From Arion vulgaris (Eukaryota > Mollusca > Gastropoda > Stylommatophora > Arionidae), in the NCBI GenBank assembly GCA_020796225.1, contig CM036767.1, positions 16,274,427 to 16,338,426 on the forward strand: a stretch of 64,000 bases of DNA, written 5' to 3'. The notes under the pieces are model-generated. The model worked only from the letters and a program-made list of their open reading frames with translations. It did not search any database and was not told the DNA's origin. Below, in pieces: positions 48,440 to 59,847 of the stretch. The position numbers were made by a program, and so were the translations under genes. The stretch's first letter is position 1; every line of letters begins with the position of its first letter.

Positions 48440-49240
48440 ATTAGTATTTCCCAAATGAAGTACACAACCCTGGCACTCAGGAGATGATAAGCATTTATCG
48501 GATTTCATTGAATAATCATTAAAACTTGAATTGTGATTTAATTCATCTTAACGATCCATTTTTATCTTCTATTTCATGTCTATAATCATTTTCTTCTGAT
48601 TCATGATGAGGATTCATCTCTAAAAAGGCAGCCGTCTGCCTCAGATTATCATCTGACATACACGTTTGTCAGATTATCAGTAACATACAGTTTGTCAGAT
48701 TATCACTACAACAGTTTGTCTTGGGCGCTAGTGAATGGCCACCTCTTTTCAAGTCTGCAACTGAGCAATCTGAGGATATAATCCTATGATTTCTGCTCGT
48801 AGGCGACTCTTGCAGTAGTTAGCCACACTCATGATGTAGGTCTGAATTCTATGCATGGCTAAAATCAGCAGATTGGCACAGAATCTTTATCAACCTCATT
48901 GTAGTCTTTGCACCATGTTATCGCCTACAGCCTGGTGCATCCGTTTGCAACATTTGTTTGGGTTAGCATTCTCTAAGGACATGCATCAATTTCAGCAAAC
49001 CTCCTGAGTCATTTGTTATGACGTTGGAGTAACAGTGGTTCTACTTTACACCAAATTTGGGCCTCGTACACTGGTGATATAATCATTTGAATATTGACAT
49101 GTATGAAGATATATACAATTTCTATGTCAAGTGAAAGAGCAGGTATATTTATGGTGCCTGAGGTGGTGGTCTAACTGTTATAATGGGGAGCGTAAACAGT
49201 TTATGCCGAAAGTGGATAAGGCAAAGTTTGGGAATCTATG
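48440..49240 (+). mobile_element. hAT MITE, worn, split by SINE D
   Basis: GTATTTCCCAAATGAAGT at the left and CAAAGTTTGGGAATCTATG at the right match the termini at 30940-31378, with collinear interior pieces. No clean 8-bp duplication was found at the outer ends. Confidence 0.7.
48592..49077 (-). mobile_element. SINE D inside hAT MITE
   Basis: Flanked by the perfect 11-bp duplication TATAATCATTT (48581-48591, 49078-49088). It aligns along its whole length with 12111-12776 but with many small deletions. Confidence 0.8.
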
Positions 49241-50478
49241 GTTACAGTATGTGATAACCTCAATGACATATTTGAAACATTAATAAACTCAAAGCCAAGA
49301 AGATATAAAAAAATATAATAATAAAAATAGAATAATATTAAATGTTGCAGTAATAATTAATAATATTCTGTAAACATCTGTTTATTAAACATTTTATGTC
49401 TTGAAATTGTTTATTATTTTATTTGGTTCATTTAACATCTGTAGGGCCACGACACCAAAAATAAAGTGATGAGGTGAACAGGCTCGAGACTGGCACTGAC
49501 CAAAACTATCTCCACCTCCTGGAAACACTGCAGCCTGCAGTCTGAAAGGGCTGGGGATCAAAGGAAAAATGGCAAAAGTAGCAGTACCAGCGCAGTCATG
49601 AATGATATGAGATCAGTCACAATGCAGCGACAGAACTCAGACTGGATCTCTAAGAATATAGCTTGGCGATATCTAGATGAATAGCGGCATGCAGTGAGTG
49701 TCTGGAAACTGTACAGAAACTGAATGTTAAATCACCTGTAGGTAACTACATCCACCTAGTCATGTTGCAACCCGTATTACTGTCTTGAAAACTGTAATGC
49801 GATGTAACATGTCTATCCTATTTCAACGTAGAGGGAACAATGCATTAAACTCTGTACCAGAGGTGAAACACGTGATACCTGGATTGGTAGGATGACTGAG
49901 CACAGGATTGAAGGTATTGTTCTTGCGTTTAGTAAAACTGCCTTCCTTGGCTTCTTGTGTCCTACATTTCTGCTTCCTTTGAAGGGAAAATACAGAGTGG
50001 AGGCTCCAAATTGCCTAGTGGCGACAAACATTCCAAAACGGTTGATAATGTTACTTCTCCGGAAGGACCTCAAGAGTCAGGAAAAGTGGTATGAACATGC
50101 TTTTTTGGCATAGATCATACACTTGCTGCAATGAGTGGCTGAAAAATGATGATTAGAGAATGTTGAACATTCGATGCAAAATAAGACCGAAAATGTAAAA
50201 GGCCTGTTGGGTCAGACAAACTTAAAAGATTTCCATAGGCCGAAATTTTTGGATGTGCCTGTCCTACATGTGTAGAAGCCTACCGACCGAGGCAAGGATA
50301 TTTTTATGTTCTTTTAGCAAAGCTGGCTTAAACCCCAGAATTTCCATGATACTTGGTCACTAACGCATAGTGTTAAATTCCTATGAAGTTTGATAATTTA
50401 TTGCTTTACTGCATACACACACAAAAATGTTTTTTTTTTACATATGACTATATGTCTTTTCAAAATAAATAACAAGAC
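49241..50478. other. JNK intron 1, unassigned
   Basis: About 1.2 kb without recognised similarity. Confidence 0.35.
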
Positions 50479-50991
50479 TTTGAACGCTCCACATTGACCA
50501 CTTGTTAACCACTCTTTGCGCACGAGTGGTTACCGGGGCCAAATTTGGGGTGTAAAGAATAGAACCACTGTTACCGCCACGCATGTCGTAAGAGGCGACT
50601 AAGGAGGTTTGGCTGAAATCGGGTGCATGTGTCCTAAACGTGTAGAAGTCTATGCGTTTAAGGGCCTACCAAACCAATGTGCAACGTATACACATTCTTG
50701 GCAAAGATCAAACATATCACAAAGAGTGATTAAAATTGGTCGTAAAGAGCAAACGCAAAGAAGAAGAACCACTCTTTGTGATTTGTATGTGATCCGAGCC
50801 TAAGAGCGATTGTATATTGTGCCAGTTATGCGCCTAGAAGTAGGCCAGCACATCTGATTTCTAAGACGCTTTTAATTTACTAGGGTAGCTTTCCTAGGCC
50901 CCTACCTCAGACGCCTCTTATGACATGCCTAGTAGGCTGCAGTACTACTATTCTTTGTTCCCCTTGTGGGCCCAGGCAACACGTGCGAAAT
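50479..50991 (-). mobile_element. SINE A interrupted by SINE B
   Basis: SINE A on the minus strand, GAACGCTCCACATTGACCAC, is cut at CCACTCTTTG and resumes at 50779 to GGGCCCAGGCAACACGTGCG. Confidence 0.85.
50519..50766 (+). mobile_element. SINE B, complete, inside SINE A
   Basis: 248 bp, flanked by AACCACTCTTTG (50507-50518, 50767-50778), with head CGCACGAGTGGTTACCGGGG and tail CGCAAAGAAGAAG. Confidence 0.93.
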
Positions 50992-51095
50992 AACAGGACA
51001 GACAACAAAAAATTAGCAAAACTCATTAAAGAAATCCATTATCAGCTATAACTTGAGAAATAAACGCACATAAAGAACGTATAAAATAATACTTA

Positions 51096-51218
<123 letters not shown>

Positions 51219-51249
51219 TTAGTGAGAATAATGCCTCAGCAAAAACTGA

Positions 51250-51811
51250 ATTGATTTGATGAATTATATATCAATGGCCATCTAGTTCACAATAGATAAC
51301 AATGAAAACCTTGAAAAAAAAGAAGAAAAAAAGAACATTATGGTTTTTACACTTACAAATATTTTTCTACCGAGACACAATTAATTTAACTATTGGTTTG
51401 ATTACTGGTCCTACCTCAAAATTAATGTACCATGAAAGTAATATATATATTTGGATAATTATCATGAAGTAGGCCCGGACTATTATCATGTGTAGATTGC
51501 CCAGCGTGGTCAATGAGTTATGTTAATCAGGCAACTGCTGTGCTAGAAAAGAAGGAGTACTGCAGTGGTCACCAATAGACTCTACCTGTGTAGGAGTCTC
51601 CACGACACTAAACATAGCACTACACGCCTAGAGTTGGAGATCCCTGGATCTTAAAGAAAGCTAGGTACTACCGATCACGTAAAACAGGAAAAAGGGTGAA
51701 ATAATCCCATAATTCCTGGGGGTTAGAAAACAAACAAATATAACAACAACATAATGTTGAATTATAATGAGGAAAGAAGGTACTAATATGGCATTTTTTT
51801 TAAATTACTTA
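51250..51811. other. Upstream of JNK coding exon 1, unassigned
   Basis: No recognised element. CCCAGCGTGGTCAATGAG near 51500 faintly recalls a tRNA-like head. Confidence 0.3.
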
Positions 51812-51995
51812 ACAGATGTCCCGCAGCTTTTTCAGACCTAAGGGTATGAAGTGCCTGTCACTTCACATTTCTAGGCCCTAGTGAGGAGGTAGAGGGTCAA
51901 TTCCTTTCCTCACTGTGGAACAGCGAGTGTGGATTGAACCCCAACCGTCTTGAGTCGATAGGCAAGCGCTCACGCATTATGCTAATCCGCCCCAC
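51812..51995 (-). mobile_element. SINE G-like, tRNA-headed
   Basis: Minus strand GCGGATTAGCATAATGCGTG and TTGGGGTTCAATCCACAC are A- and B-box-like. The body contains CTCACTAGGGCCTAGAAATG. Confidence 0.55.
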
Positions 51996-52199
51996 ACTAA
52001 TATGGCATGCAATCAAATAATTCCATGACTGGCTGCAAGATGATACTGCTGATGTCAGTACACAATCTTCTAAATCTAGGTAAGAGTTTGCATAGAGAAA
52101 TGTCCTACTTGGCAGAAGGATGTGTCATTGCTCTGTAAAGTATCTTCAAGCACTTGTATGGGTTCCCCTGTTGTAAATAAGCTAATGTAGATAGTGAGA

Positions 52200-52430
52200 C
52201 AACTTTGCAACAAATTTATTATTGGCGCAACTAGCCTGTGTCACTGCGAGAAGGCGGACATGACGGCAGAGCACCTACTGCAAGACTGCTAGCAGGCCTG
52301 AGAAACGAAACCTGGCCGGAAAATACAGAGCTAAATGAGAAGCTGTACAGAGGGACGGAATCCCTAAAAACAACAGCAGAATTTATGTGGAAATCTGGTA
52401 CATCAGTTTAAGCAGTGATCACGAGAGAGA
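52200..52430 (+). mobile_element. Jockey-like LINE C-terminal fragment
   Basis: GATSLCHCEKADMTAEHLLQDC is seen across 52220-52290 with stops soon after. This is the CxC...H...C end of RNase H-bearing LINE proteins. Confidence 0.65.
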
Positions 52431-53029
52431 TATAGTGAGAGATTTTTTTTAAACAGCTGGTTTGCATACAACTTTGTTGCTAGAATAAAAGTTATTTTGG
52501 AAAGACTGACCAGATTTTCTAAATGTTGAACAACAGCCTTTGTAGAGCACATAATGAGCAGGACATATTTTAACGTGGCACTCCTAACTCAAAGGTGGTG
52601 TGACTTCTGATGAGGATTTTGAATACTCCAAGAATACACCAACAAGCAAAACCAACATATATTTGTATCATATTAAGAAGACTTGTCAGTGCAAAGAGAA
52701 GAATCACAATTCAAGAAGTGTCTAATATGATGAGGACTTCATATGCACATTCTTAAACATAATCTTAACCTCTGAAGTAGGAGTAAGGCTCGCCTGAATG
52801 GCAAGGGACATTGGCGGCATACACAATAATTTTTTTCTCTGTGTCGGTACTCCATGTCTCTGTGCTTGTATCCCCTCTGTTCTCTCAGTGCTTGTGTCCC
52901 CATGATGGGATAAATTCACAACACTAACAGACTGATACTGCAAGATAGCCAACATACGAAACAAAAATATGAAAGTAATGATAGAAAGTATAAATAAAGC
53001 AGTGCTTCAAGCAGAAAAAGAAATTATCT
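52431..53029. other. Upstream region, mostly unassigned
   Basis: A SINE E core scrap lies at 52763-52815 (CCTCTGAAGTAGGAGTAAGG, GAATGGCAAGGGACA). The rest is unassigned. Confidence 0.4.
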
Positions 53030-53659
53030 CAGAGCAAGCAAATATACAAACCAATACTGGACAGAAGATCTGTGAGACTTGAAGAGGCAGTAAATTGTAC
53101 CCGAACCACAGTAGAGAAAGACACACTAGAGAAAGATCAGAAGCAAACATCTCACTCAAAGTTTCCACTGCTATATACAGGAAAACCGTAAATCAGACAA
53201 GCGGCTGATGGAAACTGAAAATCTCAACTTAGAAAAGGAAACAAACTATGGAAGCTAGCCAGAGTGCAGACAAACTTACTGTACACTATGTAAGTACAAA
53301 CAACAATGATCTACCAACAGATAAGAAACAATAGCCATCACAGATGAACACATACAACCTTCCAACTGTAAGGCTGCACCAGAGAAGCAAATGATAATAA
53401 ACCTAACTATGGAAGAAATGAAGTAGACAATTAAATCACTAAAGAAAAAGAAATCACCTGGTACAGGTACAAATCTTGGTACAAAAGCAAAACAGAAGTT
53501 GCTGACAGTAATAAAATGTAACAGGAAGAGAAGAATCCTACCACATGCAAGGAAGGAAGTCCTAGTGATATAGATCCCAAAGAAAGATAAATGATCTAAC
53601 AGACCCAAATGGCTTACTCAACCGTGTAAGAAATTTAATGATGCATATGATAAACACCA

Positions 53660-53887
53660 TGCCTGAGTGGTTACCAGGGGCCAAATTAGGGTATAAAGAA
53701 TCATACCAGTTACCTGCCACGCATGTCATAGGAGGCGACTAAGGAGGTTCGGCATGGGGCTAGCTACCCCACCCAATAAAAAACACTAGATGGTTACAGA
53801 AAACACAACCAGGAAAATTCATAGCTCACCACCCAAGGAAGAAGGACCCTTCAAGTAGGTCCCTAGGGGCGGAGGGTGAAGAAGAAA
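53660..53887 (+). mobile_element. SINE C, sharing its head with the RTE LINE 5' end
   Basis: 228 bp from GCCTGAGTGGTTACCAGGGG to GGGTGAAGAAGAAA, flanked by TATGATA[A/C]ACACCA (53646-53659, 53888-53901). GGGGCTAGCTACCCCACCCA matches the LINE 5' region at 258-275. Confidence 0.8.
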
Positions 53888-54313
53888 TATGATACACACC
53901 AGACTGATGAAAAACATCTGTTAGACCCCAGCAAGCTAAATTAAGAAAACAGATTCAGCAAAGACCAGATCACACATACCACTCAGAAATTTTAAGATGC
54001 CCTTCATGAGAAAAAGCATACACTGGCTGTTTGGGTAGAATTGGAAACGGCATTTGATAAAGTATGGAAAAGAGAATTGAAAGTCAAGCTACAGATAGAA
54101 GCAAATTGTGTGATAAAATGTACAAATGGATTAGCCATTACCTGGAGAACAAAATTGCCAGCAGAGAACAAATTCAAGGACAGGTAAGCAGAAAAATAAC
54201 CATTGAGCAGGTTGTCCCACCAAAGGGAAGTTCTCTCACAAACGTTCCTTGTGTACATAAATGATATCCCTGCTAATGTCTCAATAAGAGTCCACATCTC
54301 CACCTTCGTAAAT

Positions 54314-54981
54314 TCTTCTTCTTCTTCAGCGATTTCTGGCCATGCGCTTAAATTACTGTGGATCACAAACTAAGCGGTCAGCTTCAGGTCTGTCAGGTTT
54401 CCCCGAAGCTGTTTTCAGGTCGACTGGGTGTCGAAATATAATAACCTGGTCTGGTCTGTTCTGCTTAGGTCTTTGAAGGAGTCTTTTCCATAATCATATC
54501 AGTGTTTGTCTTCCAGTCTACTGCAGATTTTCTCTGTATACGGGTTTTGACCTCTTGAAAATACAGGGGTTGGTAAATTTGCTCTTTGGCACTGCCCTCC
54601 TTGGCTAAGACATCGGCACTCTCATTGCCTGCAATGACACAGTGAGATGGAGTCCCCTGCAAGTGAATTTCTGTCTTTTGTGAAAGCTGAGCAAGTTCTC
54701 TTTTCAGGTTTTGTACTGTGCTGTCAGCGGATTTAGCCTCCAGGGCTTGTACAGCTGACAGCAAGTCTGTAAGAAATACCATCTTGCCTGCAGGTTCATG
54801 TGTTTGCAGCTTATTCATGTGCTGTGCTGCCATCAGAAGGGCTAAGAGTTCTGCTTTGTAGTTGGAACATATTCTTCCAGTAGGGTCCGCTAGAGACACA
54901 GTAGTAGCATCTGGGTGCCTAATGTACACTCCCGCTCCATCATTCATGGTCGTCTCCATTGCCGATCCATCTGTGTAAAGT
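54314..54981 (-). mobile_element. Jockey-like LINE 3' end with RNase H, nested
   Basis: The minus strand opens at LYTDGSAMETTMNDGAGVYI (54980 down), a typical RNase H start with the first catalytic Asp. It continues SNYKAELLALLMAAQH (Glu), LTDLLSAVQAL (Asp) and IHLQGTPSHCVIAGNESAD, then stops at 54465 with a 150-bp 3' UTR and a GAAGAAGAA tail. The frame is open over 164 codons. A duplication CCTTCG[T/C]AAAT flanks it (54303-54313, 54982-54992). Confidence 0.9.
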
Positions 54982-55045
54982 CCTTCGCAAATGATCTATG
55001 TGGATCTCTGAAGAGCATAATACGATTGCAAACAGCAAGCTCAAG

Positions 55046-55697
55046 ATAAATCTATTAGTACAACAATAGTGCTGCATGATGAAACCAACAAATTGGCAAG
55101 GAAGGTGGCAAACTACCACAATCAGATATTAACAGAAACTAAGGCGCAACAAGATTTTCACAGGAAAATACAAAATAAAATGGGAAACAGAACACCAGGC
55201 GAAATATCCATATTACCAACTCAACAGAAGAAAACAAGCTGTAATATTCAGAATCAGCACATGCTACAGCTTATTAGGGAAGCGTGTTCACAACTTCACT
55301 ATCAACACCTCCACTGCTAGACTTGATATTCTATATTCTCACTGGTTAATGCTCTTTATAAAATCCTTGTGTCAGCTGCAGAATTTCGAACAGCAAACTT
55401 TTATAAATAGTTTTAACAGTGAGCTCAATATTTCACTACCACAGAATACTATTGATGTTACCAAATAGATTTATCAGTGGTATTACTATTCATTTATTGA
55501 GGGCAATATATCAAGCTGATATTCTGAATACCCTCAGGGAGGCAGGGTGTGTAAATAATTCAAGAATGAGGGCAACTCTAAAACCCTGAACAGACTGTAA
55601 GAATATCAAATCAAACAGGGTGTAGTCAGACAAGAGCCTTATGCTAGAAGCCAAAGAAGAATAGTGGACCAGCACAGAACTGGTATCATATGCTGAG
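55046..55697. other. Upstream region, unassigned
   Basis: Open frame at 55069-55320 without recognised motifs; probably more LINE debris. Confidence 0.3.
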
Positions 55698-55938
55698 TCG
55701 CCCATGCGGTGCCGGGCTAGCAAGGGAGCAAAGAACAGTACCACTGCGACCCTTAAGGCATGTCATAAGAGGCGACTGATGTAGTTGTCTAGGGAAGCTA
55801 CCCTAGTAAATAAAAAGCATCGCAGAAATGGATGTGATGGCCTACTTGTAGGTGCATAACTGGCACAACGTACAATCGCTCTTATGCTCAGATCACATAG
55901 AGTGGTTAACAAGTGGTCAATATTGGAGCGTTTGAAGA
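55698..55938 (+). mobile_element. SINE A copy
   Basis: CGCCCATGCGGTGCCGGGCT to ATATTGGAGCGTTTGAAG. Confidence 0.8.
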
Positions 55939-57744
55939 ACAATATACTGAGTGACATCAGAGGAAGAGATTAAAGTCGACATTCAATTTGAAGATGGTAC
56001 TTGGGTGTGATGATTATTCATCTACTCTTACATTACTGTTATTATCAGACAAATTATTTTATCCTACCTCCTATTACAATTACACATTTGATTTTGTGTT
56101 ATTTTTAAAAGCCTAGGTTATAACGAGACTGAACTCAACTGATATGAACTGATATGCCTATCCTATACGAGTATATCGTATAGAATACACAAAAAGCCGT
56201 AGCGGCCAGTAGCGTACAGTGACAACCTGTCAACGACAACATCAACTACTAGTCTACAGTACTTTAACTTACGCACTACTGTGATCATGGCGCCTGAGTT
56301 CATATATTATCTATACTATTATAAAAATTATAAATGAAAAAATGTAAGAGTTGACTTATTATTATATATATATATATATATATATGTCGTCAGCACTAAC
56401 CTAAGGAGCGCATAATGATAATATACGCCGTGCACCGTCAGTCACTGAGGAGTGAAGTGAGTGCACGTATTATAATACCGTATCACGATGTCTTAAAAGT
56501 AATGAATCTATATTACCGTAGCCGTAACCATGATTATGTAGTTTTACGTCTACCAACCGCCCAAAGTTAACTATACGTTTCTATGTCATATACATATAAT
56601 GCCTAACACACTTATTTATTCATGGAACTGTTTTCGCTGAATCAATCGGACATTCATGACTGCGTCGTCTCAATTTGATGAAGTCAGCAGACAAGATAAT
56701 ATGAATAATAATACAGAATGAGAATACACAAAAAAGTGTATGTTACACCGTGTACTGTACGTAGTCCAAATGTTAAAAAATATTGTATGATTCAATATAT
56801 TTTGATTAACAATTATAAAAATAGTACTTACCGTGCATCTTAAGTGTCCACATCAAGATCTAAGGACCGAAAAGAGAGATGGAAAAATAAATCAATTCAA
56901 GTGAGTCAATCTAGACAGCAAGTCGATTTCAGTTACCCACACATCGTCAGGACAAATTGTTGTGTTTGACGTCAACGTTATATGTGCAGTTTTGATTATC
57001 GTTGAGGGCGAGACGATTTTAATTAAAGAAATATCAAACATATACTAAGCATTTTGATATTTCCATTGCTGGGTCCTTAATCTAAAAATTACTAAATTAT
57101 GCCTGAACTTCAATATGGAAACTACTTTAATATCCTTAAAATATGCGATTTCATTCCAGAAACAGCAAACCAACGAATATGCCACTTTGCCCGGTCCAAA
57201 CCAATTTTATTTTTGAAAGCCATCGTTAGCCAAATTTGGAAAGGGGAACAAAAGAAAAGTATTTCATTTATCACCCGAATACTTCACATTGAATTAACTC
57301 ATGAAAAAATAATAATTGCTATAATTTACATAGTTTTATGTTAATCAAACTTTGAAATTATTACTTGAGTCCTAATTGACATTTGTGTTAGTCAAAAAAT
57401 GTTAATAGACAAACATCAACGTTAAAAAAAATCACTTCTAATGTTAGTCGGAAGCTTCAAATATTTTTGCTTCTCGTATTTTAGTCCAGAGCAGTCTTCT
57501 TCGTTCTTCATGACAGCGATAACTAGATTAGTATACCCTATGCCTCTGTGAAGGATGTAGGGCAACCTCTGTCCTCAGCCGCAACGCAAGGTATGGTTTC
57601 TTCTTATGTTCTTTTGGGGATCATCATCGGACATGTCCATAATTACTCAGATCTTCCCCTAAGCAAATCTTTTAGTGTGTTTAGACTAACAACTCATGTT
57701 CTATTCTGATTTTTTTTCTCATGCCCGCTATGAATTTGGGCGTA
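55939..57744. other. Upstream region with (TA)n and candidate 5' exon
   Basis: The longest stretch without recognised repeats (1.8 kb). It has a TA microsatellite at 56362-56384 and the candidate JNK 5' exon at 56832. Confidence 0.4.
56832..56990 (-). promoter_or_regulatory. Candidate 5' untranslated exon and promoter region of JNK
   Basis: On the minus strand a strong donor (GCACG followed by GTAAGT at 56826-56831) closes a stretch with no repeat similarity, 5.6 kb upstream of the first coding exon. A perfect CRE/ATF palindrome TGACGTCA lies at 56967-56974. JNK coding exon 1 needs an upstream non-coding exon if its weak acceptor at 51246-51248 is real. No TATA box or initiator could be assigned, so this is only a candidate. 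Confidence 0.25.
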
Positions 57745-57845
57745 GTCATCGTGCCTCTGCCTTATTTGTGGGTGAAGGCTGCTTTCCCTATCACCAGTGT
57801 CCTTCGTCATTCAGGCAAGTTTTTCCCCGACTTCAGAGGTAACGC
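57745..57845 (-). mobile_element. SINE E, partial
   Basis: ATCACCAGTGTCCTTCGTCA and CCCCGACTTCAGAGGTAA. Confidence 0.6.
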
Positions 57846-57942
57846 TGCTTTATTTTTTCTGGGGTTCTCGCATGGTTTTTTTCGCTTGTCGCACTAATCG
57901 GTATGCCTAGCTTGAGCAGCCGAGATAGAGAATACCCTTTGT

Positions 57943-58992
57943 TCTCTCTCTCTCTCTCTCTCTTTTTACCCCGGGTTGGGGCATAGGCCCTCAACCAACT
58001 CATGCCAAGTCTTCCTATCTCTAGCTATCTTCTGCAGGTCCCTCTAGCTCTTCTTTATATTGTTGATCTCCGCCTCCAAATCTCGTCTCCATGTATTTCT
58101 CGGCCTCCCTTCTTTAGCTGTCCCTGCGGATTCCAGGCAAGGACTCTTCTTGTTATATTCCCCTCCGGTTTTCGCAAATTGTGTCCTATCCAGCGCCAGC
58201 GTCTTTTTAACCTGTTCGTTCACTGGAATCTGTCTTGTTATCTCCATAAGTTCCTCATTTGTGACCCTATCATACCATCTTATTCCTCTATTCTGCGCAG
58301 ACACCAGTTGATGAATGTTTGCAATTTATGCGCTATTGTTTTAGTTGTTCTCCATGTTTCTGACCCATACAGTAGAACTGCTTTAACATTAGAGTTAAAT
58401 ATCCGAATTTTTGTTCTAGATTTGATTTCTTTGGACTTCCATATGTTTCCCAGTGCAATGAAAGCTCCTCTTGCCTTCTGTATTCTTATTTTAACATCTC
58501 TATCTGTTCCACCCTCTTTGTCTACGTTGCTGCCCAAATATGTGTATGATTCTACCTCTTGAAGTGGTATTTCACCCAGGGAGATCGAGTTGTCGTTTGC
58601 TTGGTTAATTCTCAATATCTTTGTCTTTCCCTTATGAATGTTCAGCCCTAAGTTGCTGGGACCTTTGATTCAATGTGTTTAGCTTATCCTGCATCTGATT
58701 TCGTGTATGTGACAGAAGGGCTATATCATCAGCGAAGTCCAGATCATCTAGCTGCTCTGTCAGAGTCCATTGGATTTCATTTCTGGTGTTAGTTACTGTG
58801 GTCTTCATATTCCAGTCTATTGTCAGTAAGAACAACAAAGGTGATAGAAGACATCCCTGACGCACTCCTGTTTCTATTCCAAAAGTATCTGTTAGTTTAC
58901 CTTCATGAAGAACTCTACATTTCATATCTGTATATGTTGCTTTTATTAGGTTAATAATTTTCTGTGGATTCCATAATGCCTCATTAATTTCA
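57943..58992 (-). mobile_element. RTE LINE, 5'-truncated, perfect target duplication
   Basis: 1,050 bp, same family as 164-3369. Minus strand: IINLIKATYTDMKCRVLHEG, GVRQGCLLSPLLFLL, LDDLDFADDIALLS, then [14 protein letters not shown] and [14 protein letters not shown] after frameshifts. The CT run at 57943-57961 is the tail. AGAATACCCTTTGT flanks it (57929-57942, 58993-59006). Confidence 0.95.
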
Positions 58993-59006
58993 AGAATACC
59001 CTTTGT

Positions 59007-59689
59007 GCTCTTCATTTCTATTCTTAGAGCGTATGTGTTTTGCTCTAAAAGCATTGATGACGTTGCTTTTATCTATAGACATGATGGTTTCTCTGTTTTA
59101 AACACACGCGCATATACACACACGCACACACAATAACGTTCTTTATAACTCAAGTTGGTAATGATGCCGATCCACTCAAAAATATTAGTCTAGATGGGAC
59201 AGTTAATGGTAGAAATGAAATGGGAGGGGGGAGGGGGCGAGATAATCCTGAAATGGCAACATCAAGAGCCGGTCAGAGCATGAATTTTTCACACTTGTTA
59301 GAAAAATAGACGACAGAGAACTATGGCGGACTTTTCGTGCTGGTATCTCCACTTTGATAACCATACGACACTAATGTGTTTTTAAAAATCATATTATTAT
59401 TAGTAATGATAACGTGTTCTGGCAGATGCATCGAAGTAGGAACAAAATGTTTGCTAATCAGTTATAGCTCACAATTTAGGCGGTACTTCGATGACGGAAG
59501 CGAGGTGTTGTCCTTAACTGGTACCATTGTATGTGACACGGACCGCGATCGTCTACGGTGTCGTCACGACCACAGACTTATCGTGTATGATCAGTCGCAC
59601 AGTTATAGCTGTTGTATCTAAGTCGAATTGTGGTCTGAATTATTATTAGCGTACGGGAAAGGTCAGATTTGATTGTGTAATATTTGTAA
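59007..59689. other. Upstream region, unassigned
   Basis: Short CA run near 59103-59130 and a G-rich stretch at 59221-59238; no recognised element. Confidence 0.35.
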
Positions 59690-59806
59690 ATGGCAGTGAG
59701 TCATGGACAAAGAACAGACAAATGGTAAGAACATTGGAATTCACAGAAATGTGGTTTCTCAGAAGAATGTTGAAGGTTCCATGGACTGCTAGAAAGACCA
59801 ATGCAG

Positions 59807-59810
<4 letters not shown>
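59690..59810 (+). mobile_element. RTE-like LINE C-terminus, left part, (TGA)n-family
   Basis: GSESWTKNRQMVRTLEF and EMWFLRRMLKVPWTARKTNAE match 16920-17060; cut at GCAGAGCT (59803-59810). Confidence 0.8.

Positions 59811-59847
<37 letters not shown>

Larger units (their letters stand above)
53030..55045 (+). mobile_element. Jockey-like LINE reverse transcriptase remnant, twice interrupted
   Basis: In shifting frames: YWTEDL near 53070, IKSLKKKKSPGT at about 53430, LGTKAKQKLLTVIKC at 53480, KKHTLAVWVELETAFDKVWK at 54011-54070, YINDIPANVSI at 54255-54295, then WISEEHNTIANSKLKI at 54999. The catalytic DD motif is cut by the insertion at 54314. SINE C occupies 53660-53887 and a minus-strand LINE occupies 54314-54981. 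Non-functional. Confidence 0.75.

Noticed and set aside
49813..50113. Coding gene in overlapping frames on both strands
   Set aside because: No motif, no splice support, and 73-86 codons is within chance for this composition.
57099..57344. 81-codon open frame near the candidate promoter
   Set aside because: No recognisable domain; AT-rich, Ile/Lys-rich content typical of random frames.
59103..59130. CA run as a regulatory element
   Set aside because: Short simple repeat without context.
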